DNA of 17,618 bases from Leucogyrophana mollusca (Eukaryota; Basidiomycota; Agaricomycetes; Boletales). Below are positions 1 to 10,095 of this stretch, piece after piece. The position numbers were made by a program, and so were the translations under genes. The stretch lies in contig MU266741.1 in the NCBI GenBank assembly GCA_021014945.1, positions 1 through 17,618 of the forward strand, given 5' to 3'. The notes under the pieces are model-generated. The model saw nothing but the letters and a program-made list of their open reading frames with translations. It was not told the DNA's origin and made no database searches. Every line of letters starts with the position of its first letter. The first letter of the stretch is position 1.

Positions 1-1155
1 GTTGTCCAAAACAATGAGAACGTCGCTTGCAGCTAGATGTGTCTTGATGGCGCTGAGGCGAGCAGACTTGACACCCAAGACATCGGCGATGCGTCGAATG
101 AATGTATCGAACGTGATTTGCGAAGCATCGATGTTATCGAACCTGACGAAGAACCGGCGATCGTGGAATTTAGCGATGATTGAGTCCTCGTTCAGGATGG
201 CTTTTGCGATTGTGCTCTTCCCGATTCCGCCTGGACCAACGAGAACGACATGCTGGTGACTAAGACTCTCCACGGCGTCTCGAACAAGATCGTCTCGTCC
301 GAAAAACATCGGAGGTGGCCCAGGTGGTGGCTCATGATCGCGCTCGCCGCTAATATGACAATGAGAAACGAGTCAGAAAAAACGCAGGCCAAACTCACGA
401 CTCCATGTCGGTGCCCGCCTTCGGCATCCCTTCACTGCTATGTATTTTCATGTCTATGCGCATGATCAACTCGTGCTAGGGGTTAATTCAGCAAACGTCA
501 AGCGGTCCCATTGGGTGCCGTACGCACATCCCATATCTGCAAGAACGAATCCAATTGCTCCTTCCAATTCGCAATACTCTCCCGATCTACCGACGCTGTC
601 ATAAACCGATACCGGAGTTTATGTTGCTCTTTTTTCTTCACAGTATCCTCTATCCGACTGACGAAGCTGTGTCGTTATTAGGATCCTATCTTGGTCTGCG
701 ACTGTGTAGGATGCCTTACCTCTTCAGTTCATCCAGAGCTTCGGCAAAGTTTGGATCAATGTCGCCTTCGGATCTTCCATAAGTTGCCCGCTTGATAGAC
801 CTAGCTATCTTATGGCACCGACTGATGAGTTCGGAAAAGTCGTCTTTGTTTTGCAAAGTATTCTGCGACTCGGTCAGGTGTCAGGTATGGGCGAGGAGAT
901 AGCCATATACATACTTTTACGATCGTGAGGATGCTGCTCAACGTCGACAGAACACCCTTGGCCACATCAAGAGGAACCAGGTCCTTCGTGGCGTCGAGGA
1001 ACCCTATCACGCTGGATAAACCAGCTGTCGTGCTGTCGTGACTTCCAGTCTCTGATATCGTTGAGTTTGGGGAGGGCATACCCTACGGAATCAGTTGGTC
1101 ACGCATAGGAGGTTGGCATGTAACGCACCTTTCTCCGCCAATGGGGCAGAGGCAT
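1..1155 (-). CDS. NLR-type STAND NTPase gene A, 5' part (runs off the left edge)
   Basis: Exons, read on the minus strand: 1155-1129, 1082-915, 862-720, 666-528, 475-399, 349-1. Introns are 46, 52, 53, 52 and 49 nt, all GT-AG, and the joined frame is open for 301 codons. The start is a 9-residue exon (MPLPHWRRK). A helical N-terminal domain of about 180 residues follows, with FLDATKDLVPLDVAKGVL, then NKDDFSELISRC, then ASVDRESIANWKEQLDSFL. It resembles the four-helix N-terminal (MLKL/HeLo-like) domains of many agaricomycete NLRs. After PPPGPPPMFFGRDDLV comes the NB-ARC-like NTPase: P-loop GPGGIGKST and Walker B VLIVLDN, the last residues visible. By analogy the protein is a cytoplasmic ATP/GTP switch in non-self recognition. 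Gene D is a close paralogue, with about 14 differences over 94 NTPase residues. The TPR half lies outside the window, so integrity downstream is unknown. Family membership is confident; function is inferred from the family. Confidence 0.88.
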
Positions 1156-1231
1156 CTTTGGGCCCGGGCTTGAGTGGGGAAGTGTCCAGGAAATGCGGTG
1201 TGTATAGGTCGTAGATGTGTTTGTTCGCGGG

Positions 1232-1253
1232 CTATATTTGCACCTTTCACGTG
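1232..1253 (-). promoter_or_regulatory. Core promoter of gene A: E-box plus TATA-like element
   Basis: On the minus strand a CACGTG palindrome (1248-1253) is followed 8 bp later by AAATATAG (1232-1239), about 77 to 84 bp before the ATG at 1155. The same pair with the same spacing lies before the paralogous gene D, within a block of about 37 bp that differs at only about seven positions. CACGTG is the core site of bHLH factors of the Cbf1/Pho4 type. Which factor binds here is unknown. Confidence 0.6.
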
Positions 1254-1994
1254 TCCTTCATTATGCACAGCAAACGACCCGTGAACGCTTGTGTTATTTT
1301 GGTAGCTTATCAGGCGCCCTCCGCCCTTTACGATGTAGCTCTCATAGTATTTGAGCGATCCAGAAGGAGCGCAGACTGGGCGAAGTAAGAGATGACGATA
1401 AAACGCGTCACATATATCAAGCGGGACTGGATACAATCACACTCGGGGGGGAGCGAAGTTCCACACATCACTGCTCGGTGTGTACCCGACCCACCAGTCA
1501 AAAGAAACCGAGTCAGGGAGCGGAAGCGCTCCATAGTCCAGGCTGTGCATTAGCAGCGCTTGCGCTTGACGCACTTTGGGGTCCAGGTTGTAAGCTGATT
1601 CGTACTAGCAGAGGGGGAAAGCGTGGGTGCGGGAAGAGGGGCGCGGTCCGGGCTTTCGCGCAGATAACTGGTCGTGTTGATACTTTAAACTTGGGGCCCT
1701 TCGAAGGAGACCAAGGATCCTAGCTCTTGCATTGTTGCCGTATGAATTTGTACTGGGATGAACCTGGTCATGCGGGCCAAGTCGGTCAACGTAGAATCGG
1801 GACCTGCGGCAGGATAGCCGAGACGGGACTTTGGGCAAAGGTAGAGATATGCTGCTTGTAAACCAAACGCCTGTAGTCCCTTGATTACGATGTGCATAAA
1901 ATTGCAATTTATCCTATCTCCCTCAGATCGGGTAGGAAGGCGCTTCAGGAACTAGATAAACAGCTGTCAATGGGAGACGTCGTCCATATAGAAC
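1254..1994. other. Spacer between gene A promoter and TPR relic B
   Basis: I see no gene here. The stretch up to about 1500 loosely matches the upstream side of gene D: both share AAACG, TTATTTTGG and a CATCACTGCTC motif in the same order. It is probably the old upstream region of gene A. From about 1500 to 1994 the short overlapping reading frames have no recognisable domain, no paired splice sites and no match elsewhere in the window. Confidence 0.5.
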
Positions 1995-2611
1995 TTACGA
2001 CGTATTGATCCTTGGTTCCATGGGATTGGGATTGCCATTTCACCGAAAACACGTGTCTAGATGTCCCTGACATGGTCGAAATCCCCTCGACCACTAGCAA
2101 GCGCTGCTTCGGCCCACGACCCTCGGCAGATAGCATAAACGTCGTTCCCCTCCGATGCAAGGGCGAAGGTCCCCTCCAGAAGCTTGCGTGTTTCCATGTA
2201 GTACCTGTCTTGCGCTTCAGCTCTCGCCAGCTGCGTTAGGCTCCTTACGTGCGCGTAGTTGTTGTTCGTGCGGATGGCAAGAGACAAGTTTCAATGTGTT
2301 GCCTTGCGGCCACGCAGTTCCCGGAAGGCGATCCCACATTTTCTCGGGGCAGAAGAGCTGTCGCACCATGGTAAGTAGCTCTGCGGCATCCCTGTTCATC
2401 CTTTAGTTGTGATGCGCAGAGCACGAGTTCCCAAACATAACGTGCTTTCCGGTGCGAGAACACGCCTTGTCCGACGGGGTGAGGATTGCGGTCGAGCCCC
2501 CAATATTGCTGCACGCAGAGCAGTGGGTTGTGGGTTATACAGCCAAAGCAGGTGGAGAAATTGCTCACAAGCCCAGTAGATGAGTTCCATGGCCATGACG
2601 TAGCTCGGGCG
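1995..2611 (-). pseudogene. NLR relic B: broken TPR segment
   Basis: Read on the minus strand, this matches the TPR half of gene D piece by piece but in shifting frames. The order is MELIYWACEQFLHLL (D has MELAYKACSRFLYLL), then NRDAAELLTMVRQLF (D: NDREAIELLTTAKQLF), then GNCVAARQHIET (D: GNCAAARQHFET), then YYMETRKLLEGTFALASEGN (D: HYMEARKVLEEAFTLASEGN). Between the second and third pieces about 100 residues present in D are missing; the deletion point is near 2324-2330. At least two frameshifts are needed to read through. No NTPase or N-terminal domain stands in front of it. It has the same orientation as genes A and D and lies directly upstream of A. It is a dead duplicate, not a short functional gene. 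The ends are approximate, set where similarity to D fades. Confidence 0.85.
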
Positions 2612-5562
2612 GGCTCGTCACTATTGTACCTGTCATGATCCTGTAATTGCGAGCGAACAAAGTGACGAGTGAACTGGGATCGCCGGCCGAGTTCATGACT
2701 GATTTGGGTGTTTGCTGGCTTCCGAGTCTGATGGAAGAAGGAATGAAAACAGTGAAAAGAGACGTGATTGGAAAAAGTTCAAGTTAAATATTGTGGAATG
2801 AGGGTCCCGTGTGCGTGCTTTCCCCTGTCTATACCAACACCATCGATGAACATTGAATATTGAATGAGGGTCAAATTACAAGCTGGAACCTTGTCGACTT
2901 TGTGGGAACCCCAGCAGCTATGTAGACCCAACGTGGAGTGGATGGTCATCCGGATGCCCGGGCCGGGGCCACTGCACCGCCGCCCACCACGTCTCTCCTC
3001 GCGCAGCCTCGCGCCCGCCTGCGGCCAAGTGCACTGCTGATGCACTCGCTCCCACGCTCCTCGGCCCCGACTTCATCGATCATCCCAGAAGACATGGACG
3101 AGGAGATGAAGAAAAATCAATACGGTCGACGCGTGCTTCACTCAGAGCGCGGCGCCTGGTCCCGTCTCTCGGCCCATCTCGTCTCGTACCATTGCTCAGT
3201 TGTATTTTATCCATAATCCACTACCGCCATACTCGTACTAATTCCTCTCGTCCCTATCGCCGTTCATGCGCCTCGCCTCTGCTTGCTACCATTACCTTTC
3301 GCTCTGTCCTGTCAACAAAATGACTATGTGATCGTCGTTCCGTTTCAGCTCCATCTTGGGATTCCGTTGCCATTCACTGCCGTGCTCGTATGTCCCGCAC
3401 CTGCCCGCAACCCTCTGTTATTTGAGTCACCCGCCAAAATCGATCATCGCCAGCATGTGTATCGCCAGCAGCATTCCCCGCCGCCCCCGGTACAAACAGA
3501 ACAGGTAGCTTAAAGTGCGTGTTGTATGTACGACTCTCGACCCCAATGACTTCCCACTGCCCAACTTCTCCCAATGTTCATTTCGCGAGACCAGACTCGA
3601 GAATAAAAGTCGAAATGGCTATATAACACAGCGACGCGGGCTCGATTTGCGTACCGCAAGTGTCTCCGCCTCCTGAGGTGCTCTCCGAAACACAAGGTAT
3701 CTAAGCACCCGTGTCCGAGCCAGCGTCCCTCGCAGTGTTGCGGTGCGGTAGTGTGGGTTCGCTCCGGTCTTCGAGGAGGCGCCGCATAGTCACTACGCGG
3801 TATGTATCATCGAAATTAAACGAGTGCATGTATTGATTGCATACATACAAGCCCCACCGGCTTTCCGAGCGCCACATCAGCCGCGGCCGGTGGAGAGGGA
3901 AGTGTAAGGGTGGGGATGTTTTTCGTTTTCGTTTTCACAGCCTGCTGATGATTGTTGGCCTTGGGTCTTGGGTTTTGTTGTCGATGTGGCCTGGAGCGAG
4001 CGCATCTGTTCTGTCAACCTATCCGACGAGAGAAACAGGGATGAACTGGAATTCGATGCCTGGGCTGGCTCTAGCCCGCAAATGGTGGTACTCGACCATC
4101 GGTGCGCTCAGTGGATAACATATGATCGCGGGTCGCCGGGAAGAAATCATTCGATGGGTTCAACATGGGGCGGACAGACGACAGTCCCACGTCGAGAATC
4201 GAATCACCCAAAGGATCGAGTGACTAACCCTTCAGTGCGTGCGGGAGATATAGTAGCCCGTATCCGTGTGTGACAATTAGCCCAGTAATATCAATATGTT
4301 CCAAACGTGTGCTTGGCTTGCGTCCTTGCGTCGAGGAGTGATGAATCCCGCGACGAGGTGCGTGTGCAGACCCTCCCCGCCAGGCTTGTACTACAGTTGA
4401 TTTAGAACACCATACCTGAGAACCTGGCAGGTGGCCGTTTTTCCACTCCAGCGAGGATGCGCGGAACTATGACCTGGAAATAGATCTTATCAGTACACAT
4501 AGATCACGACACGACTCGCGGATGGATGTCTGCCCACCTTTGAGGCACCGCCTCCTATAGCTAGCGATAACTTCCTGTATTTCACACCAGCAGCATCGGG
4601 ACTTTGTCCCATGAATAGATTGTGCAAGGGGGTCCGGATACGAGTAAGTGGTGAAATAACGCGGCGACGATCGCGGGCAGTCGCACGAAGGCGTGGTAAT
4701 AGCTTGAAGCTACAACGGCGAAAACATGTGTGGTTGCGACGGCTACGAAGGCAGGATAACTGGACGTGTGATGTTGAGCTTGAGGGCCCAATGAACCGAA
4801 CTTCGGAACCAAAGTGTCAGCAGACTCGATTGTAAGGAAGCGACTCGTTAGGTTGTTGTAACTTTTATCTATTCCACTCCAAAGGATATTTCTGGGCGAG
4901 GTATCACCCACGGCAAGTGGCCATCTAGAGTGGCCTTTTGCGAGGCGAAGGCAAGACCGAACGAGCTGAGCGTGCAGGTTGAGGGCGCCAAGCCCTGGCG
5001 TCAAGGGTGACGGAGCGCACAAAAAGTGACTTCGAGGGCCTCAGGTGTGGAAAGTGAGAACAACAGGTAGCAATGTTGAAGGTGTCAAGCGCCGAGATTG
5101 AGGATGGGCAAATAGCGAGTAGTGAACATAGTAGGGAAGGCAGTTTTCTGGAGCCTGGTGGCGGGAGTGGATGGAGGGACGGTGCGGATCGGATCGTGCT
5201 CGTGAGGTGGTAACGGGAATGGCCGGGAGGACTGCCATGCCATGCCAGGTCCACCACACGCGTGGACAGGTGTACAGGCCCACCACGCCTTGACATCCTA
5301 GTACTTATATGCATCCACAATCACTCCACAGTCATGCCATGAACTTCCGGCATGGTCTCGGCGTTGCGGCCACAAGGGTGCTTTATATTCCTGAGCTTCT
5401 CTTTCAGAAACAACTTGGTCGACGCCAGAAAACCAACGCTGCCGAAGCACTGAAGTACTGATCCTTCGGGGTCGGGATGCGAAGGTCAAATAATATGTTT
5501 TATTTGGTGCAGAACATAGTGTTTCACTGGATGAGGTTTTTTATTTTGTACAGACCAGAGAA
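2612..5562. other. Gene-poor stretch upstream of the DUF6535 gene
   Basis: About 3 kb with no gene I can support. It holds a 9-bp inverted repeat (CTCGTCACT at 2614-2622, AGTGACGAG at 2661-2669). A C- and CT-rich plus-strand segment (about 2960-3570) carries only short proline-rich frames. A purine-rich plus-strand segment (about 5040-5200) is CT-rich on the minus strand. A 146-codon minus-strand frame (4582-5022) has no domain I recognise. One copy of a short dispersed repeat lies at 4443-4472 and is listed separately. The AT-rich tract at about 5487-5560 (including AAATAATATG and TTTTTTATTTTG) directly precedes the DUF6535 start and probably contains its promoter. No transposon ends or telomere-like repeats were seen. 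Confidence 0.5.
4443..4472 (+). repeat. Short dispersed repeat, copy 1
   Basis: These 30 bp match 16170-16199 at 26 of 30 positions in the same orientation; the core is CGAGGATGCGC. Weaker similarity continues to about 4495, including GACCT and a TCAGT/TTAGT end. No known element is recognised. Confidence 0.5.
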
Positions 5563-8500
5563 ATGCCAGTGACTGCGTATATTTTAAGTACGCGCTCAGC
5601 TGTCATCGCTGCCAAGCGCTCGTCCACAGAAAGTCATCACCGCAATATGAAGCTCCTTGGACCTTATGCGAAGACCATGTCGGTCTCTGGCGACCTGCGT
5701 ACCACCCGTACTCCCCTCTCGCAGTGCCATCTTAGACTGCGTACACCATCCGACCAGCCACGCATCCCCATGTCGACTTCACCATTGGAAGGTTTAACAG
5801 CAGCTGAAAACTCCTCAGAACCTGCCGTCGGGCATACTATCGCCGATGCCTCGACGAGGTTAGTCGGCCCAGATGCTCAGAAATCAAGGGACGGCTGTCG
5901 TACTACAGACAATTTCTCCCCGAAGGCAATTGATGCCGGTCAGACTAACGACGAAGCCTCGCCGAGGCCAGTGCTCCCGGATGCTACTAAGGACAATTCC
6001 CCGCCGATACCAACTGGTCTAGATGTTCCATCCGAGTACGAGATGGCTCCTTGTCGTCTCTATCTATCTCATTATTGCATTGCTTGTAGATCACTGGAGC
6101 TGTTGAACAAAATATACCAGACTCTCAAAGACTCGACGATCGCACAGGAGAGCAGCACCGATGGCACGTCCCGTTTCTGGGCTATGTACAAACGTCACGC
6201 AGAAGAATACGACAGCGAGTTTTTTGAGAAATACAAGGACGACATGGACATCGTCCTTATTTTTGTGAGTAGCTGCGTGCACAACTCCTGCGAGTGAGAT
6301 TCTTAACTGTCTCCTTTCAGGCTGGTCTCTTCTCTGCCGTGAGCACGTCATTCCTCACCGCTATGCAGTCCAGCCTCAGCCCCGACCCGACGGATACCAC
6401 GAACGCTCTTCTGATGCAAGTGGTCCATGCGCTCAATAACACCGCTTTTGCTGGTCAGAACCTCGAGCCTCCTGCTTGGAACGGTCCGGGTTCGACAACG
6501 ATCTGGGTCCAGTCGTTCATATACGCGAGCCTGTCTGCAAGCCTGCTCGCGGCCTTGGGGGCAATGCTGGGGAAACAGTGGCTGGGCCAGTATCGCCAGA
6601 AGGTACTAGGGACGAACGATGAACGTGGTCGACGTAGGCAGAAGAAGCTCGATGGACTGAAAGCGTGGCATTTCCACGTTGTGCTAGAAGCGCTTCCCGT
6701 GCTGCTGCAGATCTCGCTGCTTTTGTTCAGCGTCGCCCTAGCTGCGTATGTCTGGACTGAACAGTCCGCCGTCGGCGCTGTTGTCGTCGGCACTACTTCG
6801 CTTGGCATGCTATTTTATATCTCGATCACGGCTACCTCAGTGATCTCGCCAAATTGCCCCTTCCAGACTCCTTTGTCCATTGCACTACCGGTTCTTTGGT
6901 GGCGTGTGCATCACATCGGAAAGACCACCCTCACAGCGACAGCAAATAGCATGCGCCAAACACACTTGGGGCAAAAAGTTCTCATTGCCTGGCCCGACGC
7001 ACGACGAGAACCACATCACATAGGCATCTCCAAAACGTACCATCGGGTCAATAGCTGGCTCGTCGACCACTGGAAAAAATTGTCTCATGGACGAACACGA
7101 GTCTCCGCAGACCCGGAATCACCGTCAGGATCAGTGTCAATGTCACCCTCGGACGGCCCACTGAAACTCGACATACCACCGGATCCCTCTGTGCAGGATG
7201 CACCTTCAGTGAAATGGCTTCTCGAGACATCTACCGACCCAGATGTCATCACAGTGGCAGCCAGGAACGTACTAAAAGTAGAATGGCCAGCTGAGCTCGA
7301 CCTGTCGGCTGCGGTGGCACAGCTGCGAAACATCTTTGAAGGGTGCTTTGTATACAAGAACGACCTCAAAGCATGGCAGCTCGTGCCTTTTGCCCGAGGG
7401 CGCGCCCTCGCGTGTGGCATAGCATTGGTGTACCTAGAGTGCGACAAGTCTCATGTCTCAACCGACCCAAGAAGCGCTCGCCGTCATGTCTTTCCATTTC
7501 GCAACTGGGCGAGTAGCCAGCTAACCGAAATGTTTGCGGTTCTGCAGTCTGAGAACGAGGAATGCGAGTTCGCATCGCGGGTGTTCTTTATCCAGCGGCG
7601 CATCATGAGTCGGTGGCATTCATACCTCAGAACACCCTGGGTGTCACTAAGTGGCTTGCAGGGCGAGTGGTTGTTTCATCTGCTTCCACATCTACTCTCC
7701 AGTCCACAGTGTCCGTATGGTATAAAATCAGAAGCTGCGAGAGAGATCGCCAAACAACTATCGCCTACGAATTTGCCTTCTCCGAGGATTCTCGCCGACT
7801 GTTTGTTGTCTGCGGCCATTCTGGTTGGTGTACCGATAGATCGAGAAGTATTTGTCAAGATCGACAAGAGGTGTGTTTCATATTAACTTCTTACACTCCG
7901 CGAATCAATCAATCTATCATGCCTAGTTCGGCGACTGAGTTGCTCCTGGAATTGCTTCTGGAGCACCTATCATCTGCTCGTGGAGTTGATCGGCACAAGC
8001 ACCACCCGGTGCGATACCTCCTTCCGCCCCTCGCCCTTCTTTGGGAAGATAAAAAGATGCGTCCAAAGCTCGGTCCATGCGAATCCAGGCAATGCTGCTG
8101 CGAGGCGGTGGGATGGAGTCTGCAGATGTGCATATCGTTGGCACAGAAGGCAATAGCACTGGGTTCAACCACGGACAGATGGGCCGAGGGGGCGCGACGG
8201 GATTTGTGGAGCGATGCTCGAGCAGCTCTGCATTTCAGTGCTATGGCTTCTTGTTATGGTCTCGAGAATTGCAGCAGGTGGCACCCGTCTTACGGTGGCC
8301 ATTGTGGGCGCCCCGCCATACATGACTTTGCCTGGGCCCTCGACTTCCTCGACTACCACTACGAAACACAAGACGAAATAGCAGTAGCCGATGTATTTTT
8401 CATGCTCTCCCAAGCATGTGATATCACCCTGTGGGCAAAGTCACCTAAATTCATTGAAGCTCTCATCTTCGCAATGCAACTAGACAAGCCTACTCGGGTT

Positions 8501-9226
8501 CGTCATGCGGCTCTGCACATGGCTTGGGAAATCAGAATATCCTTAGGTTCACCGGACGACGCGATAGGACCCTTGTTACCCACATTCGCTGCAGCCCTGC
8601 CCTCTGCTGTTTTGACCGATATGCATTCTGTCAACCAAGTCGAGCATGGTCATTCTCCCGACAGCTTCATTTACGATGAGCGTGATCTCCAATACCTCCA
8701 AATCTTGTACACCTTGGCTCAGAACGAAGACAAAACTTGGGACGAGCTCCTCCGCTCTGAAGGACATCTTCAGAGATGCCTCGACATGGCGCAGCGTATC
8801 AGAACAACAACATCAAAGCTATCGGTCTACATTATCGTGATAGCGTGGACCTTTGAATTGCGTGATGCGGAACACCGCTTTCTCGACGATTTCAGCCCCA
8901 AATTGAGAGCTGCCCATTTAGCTAAGGCTTGGGACACTCTCAGATGGGACATTCGCAGATGGGATGCTCTCACATTTGCACGGAAAATAAGCGGATCGCA
9001 AAACCCAGTCGAAGAATTGGAAGAAACCTTGCCAGCTCTCATAGCGCTTATGCGCAGATATTCAGAGACCAACAACGGGCCTCGGGTTCCTCTGGCCTCT
9101 ATCTGGCATGTGTTGGAGGAGCTTCGTAGGTGCAGACCCCACAGCCCAATAACTTCTGAGATGGAGGATCTGGTGAAGTGGTTGGGGGCCTGGGAAGATA
9201 GCGGCTCGGAAGTTCGTTTCAGTTGA
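5563..9226 (+). CDS. DUF6535 multi-pass membrane protein
   Basis: Three exons (5563-6264, 6321-7870, 7927-9226) separated by two 56-nt GT-AG introns give 1183 codons and a stop. Residues 1-200 are Ser/Pro/Thr-rich and probably disordered. DUF6535 begins near residue 205 (FWAMYKRHAEEYDSEFF, then KDDMDIVLIF). The first intron falls inside this motif, before AGLFSAVSTSFLTAM. Hydrophobic spans lie near 228-250, 295-317, 354-377 and 384-409, suggesting four membrane helices. LGAMLGKQWLGQYRQ and DGLKAWHFHVVLEALP are typical of the family. Residues from about 450 to the end form a large soluble region whose PTRVRHAALHMAWEIR segment suggests an ARM/HEAT-like helical repeat. DUF6535 proteins are abundant in Agaricomycetes and have no established function. 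It faces the NLR genes on the opposite strand. The start is the first ATG of the open exon; 5773, in MSTSPLEGL, is a plausible alternative. Confidence 0.85.
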
Positions 9227-9990
9227 TATGAAAGATCGACGCAGTATAATTACCATTCTACCTCTATGTTTACATGTTGCTGTATACATCGTGGTGGACT
9301 CATGCCTTGCATATATGCTATCAGAATATAACGACGGCTTACATCACTTAAGTCAGGGCGACATTTATGACGAGGCAATGGCTATGCAGCACATCGCGGG
9401 TGGCCTGGGGTAACGGATTAAGGTTAGCGTTACTCACATTGCCAGTGTTGTATAAGGCCACATTTCACCATCTCGAGCGCTTACCGGCGCACCCCACTTC
9501 CATCACCAACGCCCTCCCGTCTCCAAAATTTCCTGACACACGTCCTGGTAAAGGGCGTCCAGCGTAGAAGCAAGCTTGAGGATAATGTGGTGGGCGAAAA
9601 CATCTAGGGCGACATGCGCACTTGAATCCATTGCCTCGAATAGCAACAGGGACAACAATAGGGAGCTCACGCTGGGAGGAATTCATCAGGGGTGGGGTAC
9701 TTGCCGTCGAATTTGACTGGCGGACGCGATAACGTGCCAGCAGCACGCCTCAGGTTTAACGCGAGGTGCACGCAGAGTTTGCGTAGTTGGTATGGCCAGA
9801 CACACGTCCACAGCCTAAATTATTGGAAAGGCAGCAGTGTTCCTGAAACCAACGAAGATAATGTGAGCAGATACAACGACCTTGCACTTCATGGGTCCTC
9901 GAGGCATTTTCTGGTGTAAGTGATGTTGTAGATTCCAAAGCTACGCACAAAAGTGTAGTATGAGTAGAAAGAAGGGTGAATGACGAGCAT
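9227..9990. other. Spacer after the DUF6535 gene
   Basis: The DUF6535 stop is followed by AT-rich sequence that probably holds its 3' end. No gene is supported. On the minus strand 9631-9503 is a 42-codon frame (MDSSAHVALDVFAHH, ending QEILETGGRW) that looks helical and protein-like, and it stays open about 20 codons upstream of its ATG. It could be a relic of an unknown gene. At about 9890-9990 the GH3 relic frame continues, but its match to the family has ended. Confidence 0.4.
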
Positions 9991-10095
9991 GTACCAGTTG
10001 CTCATGATTAGTCCATCGAGCCTCCATTCGTTTCGGAGGATATCTTGTAGGAGGCGCTTGTTCTCGGACGCGTGCGTACCATTGACACGGTTGTA
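9991..10095 (-). pseudogene. GH3 beta-glucosidase fragment (35 residues)
   Basis: The minus-strand frame reads YNRVNGTHASENKRLL, then QDILRNEWRLDGLIMSNWY. This is the conserved block around the catalytic nucleophile of glycoside hydrolase family 3 beta-glucosidases. The family consensus ends in MSDW, where the Asp is the nucleophile; here the codon at 9999-9997 is AAC, giving MSNW, so the fragment could not catalyse. Only about 4% of a usual GH3 enzyme (over 800 residues) is present. The match starts abruptly at 10095, next to NLR relic C and in its reading frame, and stops after WY. I looked for the rest of the enzyme down to about 9500 and found nothing convincing. Recognition is by motif only, but the block is long and specific. 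Confidence 0.8.

Noticed and set aside
1605..1907. Overlapping minus-strand frames of 70 and 100 codons
   Set aside because: No domain, no splice structure and no similarity to the neighbouring NLR pieces.
2614..2669. 9-bp inverted repeat CTCGTCACT / AGTGACGAG
   Set aside because: The 38-nt loop and lack of any flanking target duplication or gene make a transposon end or functional hairpin unsupported. It is noted only within the spacer entry.
4582..5022. 146-codon minus-strand open frame preceded by CT-rich sequence
   Set aside because: The CT-rich leader looks promoter-like, but the protein has no recognisable motif, no clear introns and no relative in the window. Not enough to call a gene.
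9890..9990. Possible continuation of GH3 after an intron (ATGCCTCGAGGACCC, resembling a MPGP motif)
   Set aside because: Only four or five residues fit, and the sequence beyond does not follow the family.
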